Below are positions 5,307 through 5,577 of a DNA stretch of 5,577 bases, one piece after another. The stretch lies in NCBI GenBank assembly GCA_963619935.1, contig CAVEYA010000075.1, positions 1-5,577 on the forward strand. The letters are read 5' to 3'. The notes below the pieces were generated by a model, which saw nothing but the letters and a program-made list of their open reading frames with translations, was not told where the DNA came from and searched no databases. Source of the stretch: RUG13091 sp963619935 (lineage in GTDB: Bacteria; Bacillota_I; Bacilli_A; RFN20; CAG-826). Position 1 is the stretch's first letter; every line of letters starts with the position of its first letter. The position numbers and the translations under genes were made by a program.

Positions 5307-5367
5307 TGGTTGAGACGGCCAAATTGGCATCTGCTTTGTAAGCTGCATTATAATATGCTACGTCTCA
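5307..5367 (-). ncRNA. Cloverleaf element E2: miniature tRNA-like RNA ending in ACCA
   Basis: This is the clearest of the three elements. A perfect 7-bp closing stem, TGAGACG (5367-5361) with CGTCTCA (5317-5311), is followed by ACCA (5310-5307). Inside are TA, an arm GCAT/ATGC with a six-base loop, a single A, an arm GCTT/AAGC with loop ACA, a linker AGAT, and an arm GCCA/TGGC with loop ATT that abuts the closing stem. The total without ACCA is 57 nt. The order matches a tRNA (acceptor, positions 8-9, D arm, base 26, two further arms), but the last two arms are too small for an anticodon loop or T-loop. It is preceded by AATATTT, as is E1. A short GCGC/GCGC hairpin (5306-5294) follows ACCA. 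Confidence 0.6.
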
Positions 5368-5389
5368 AAATATTTTTGCAGAAAGGAGT

Positions 5390-5401
5390 GTATTGCAATA
5401 C
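5390..5401. repeat. 12-bp perfect palindrome between E2 and E3
   Basis: GTATTGCAATAC is a perfect palindrome in the spacer between the two cloverleaf elements. It could be a protein-binding site or a small hairpin with loop TGCA. Its length makes chance possible. Confidence 0.3.
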
Positions 5402-5419
5402 GGTAACCATATCGCATAG

Positions 5420-5481
5420 GGAAGTCGACCAAATATTGGTATTTCTGTTGCAGCAGCGTTCTAGCTTAAACTACGACTTCC
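5420..5481 (-). ncRNA. Cloverleaf element E3: miniature tRNA-like RNA without CCA
   Basis: A perfect 8-bp closing stem, GGAAGTCG (5481-5474) with CGACTTCC (5427-5420), encloses TA, an arm GTTT/GAAC (one G-U pair) with loop AAGCTA, and a single G. Then come a short arm CTG/CAG with loop CTGCAA, a linker AAAT, and an arm ACCAA/TTGGT with loop TAT touching the closing stem. The layout matches E2 arm for arm, and the 3' half shares CAGA, AT and CCAA/TTTGG pieces with it. The length is 62. What follows is CTATG instead of ACCA, so the tRNA-like 3' end is not conserved in this copy. Confidence 0.55.
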
Positions 5482-5507
5482 AGAAGGCAGAGAAGAAGAA
5501 TATTTTT

Positions 5508-5540
5508 ACCGCAACCATTTAGGTCGCTGGCAATGGCGGT
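5508..5540. other. Bulged hairpin at the right end of the structured region
   Basis: ACCGC (5508-5512) pairs with GCGGT (5536-5540), and CATT (5516-5519) with AATG (5532-5535), leaving a three-base bulge and a 12-base loop. All nine pairs are Watson-Crick, so neither strand is favoured. It lies upstream of E3 in minus-strand order and may belong to a further element that is cut by the window end. Confidence 0.4.
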
Positions 5541-5577
5541 CGAATTTTCACTGACATCGACATTTCACAATATTTTG

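Noticed and set aside
5292..5522. 76-codon open frame on the plus strand
   Set aside because: It has no credible ribosome binding site and overlaps E2 and E3; base composition reflects RNA structure, not coding.
4556..5577. IscB/HEARO-type HNH protein with guide RNA
   Set aside because: The HNH protein is only 197 residues with no RuvC or bridge-helix region, so a guide-RNA nuclease is not supported.

Overview
The window looks like a piece of a phage or plasmid-like mobile genome from a low-GC bacterium. It is strongly AT-rich. Every credible gene lies on the minus strand, genes are closely packed, each has a clear GGAG-type ribosome binding site, and sigma-70-like promoter boxes can be found. 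The strong Shine-Dalgarno sites and AT richness suggest a Firmicutes-like host, but nothing here fixes the host. The standard bacterial code fits (TAA, TAG and TGA all end genes; Trp is TGG). All layout below is given in minus-strand transcription order, from high to low coordinates.

5577-5150 holds no gene but is full of RNA-like structure: a bulged hairpin (5508-5540), a cloverleaf-like element E3 (5420-5481), a second cloverleaf E2 that ends in ACCA (5307-5367), and a 15-pair hairpin (5243-5276). Next come an HNH endonuclease gene (5149-4556) and a small unknown gene (4553-4161) that begins 2 bases after it. A 650-base gene-free region (4160-3508) follows. It carries 17-bp iteron-like repeats in two clusters, a good promoter, a third cloverleaf E1 ending in ACCA (3947-4004), a 7-pair hairpin, a long 18-pair stem and AT-rich DNA. 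This is the best candidate for a replication origin and/or a structured leader RNA.

Directly after it is a 643-residue protein (3507-1576) with a winged-helix domain and three motifs resembling the palm of family A polymerases and single-subunit RNA polymerases. It is the likely replication initiator or polymerase for the adjacent origin. Behind it are a small acidic protein (1554-1294), a PD-(D/E)XK / Cas4-RecB-like protein with a cysteine cluster (1216-107), and the first 11 codons of another gene (35-1).

The most unusual content is the set of three miniature tRNA-like cloverleaves of 54-62 nt. They share architecture and short sequence motifs while their stems differ with pairing kept, and they flank the HNH cassette. 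A working picture, which is inference, is a replication module (iterons, winged-helix polymerase, nuclease) accompanied by a small family of structured RNAs.
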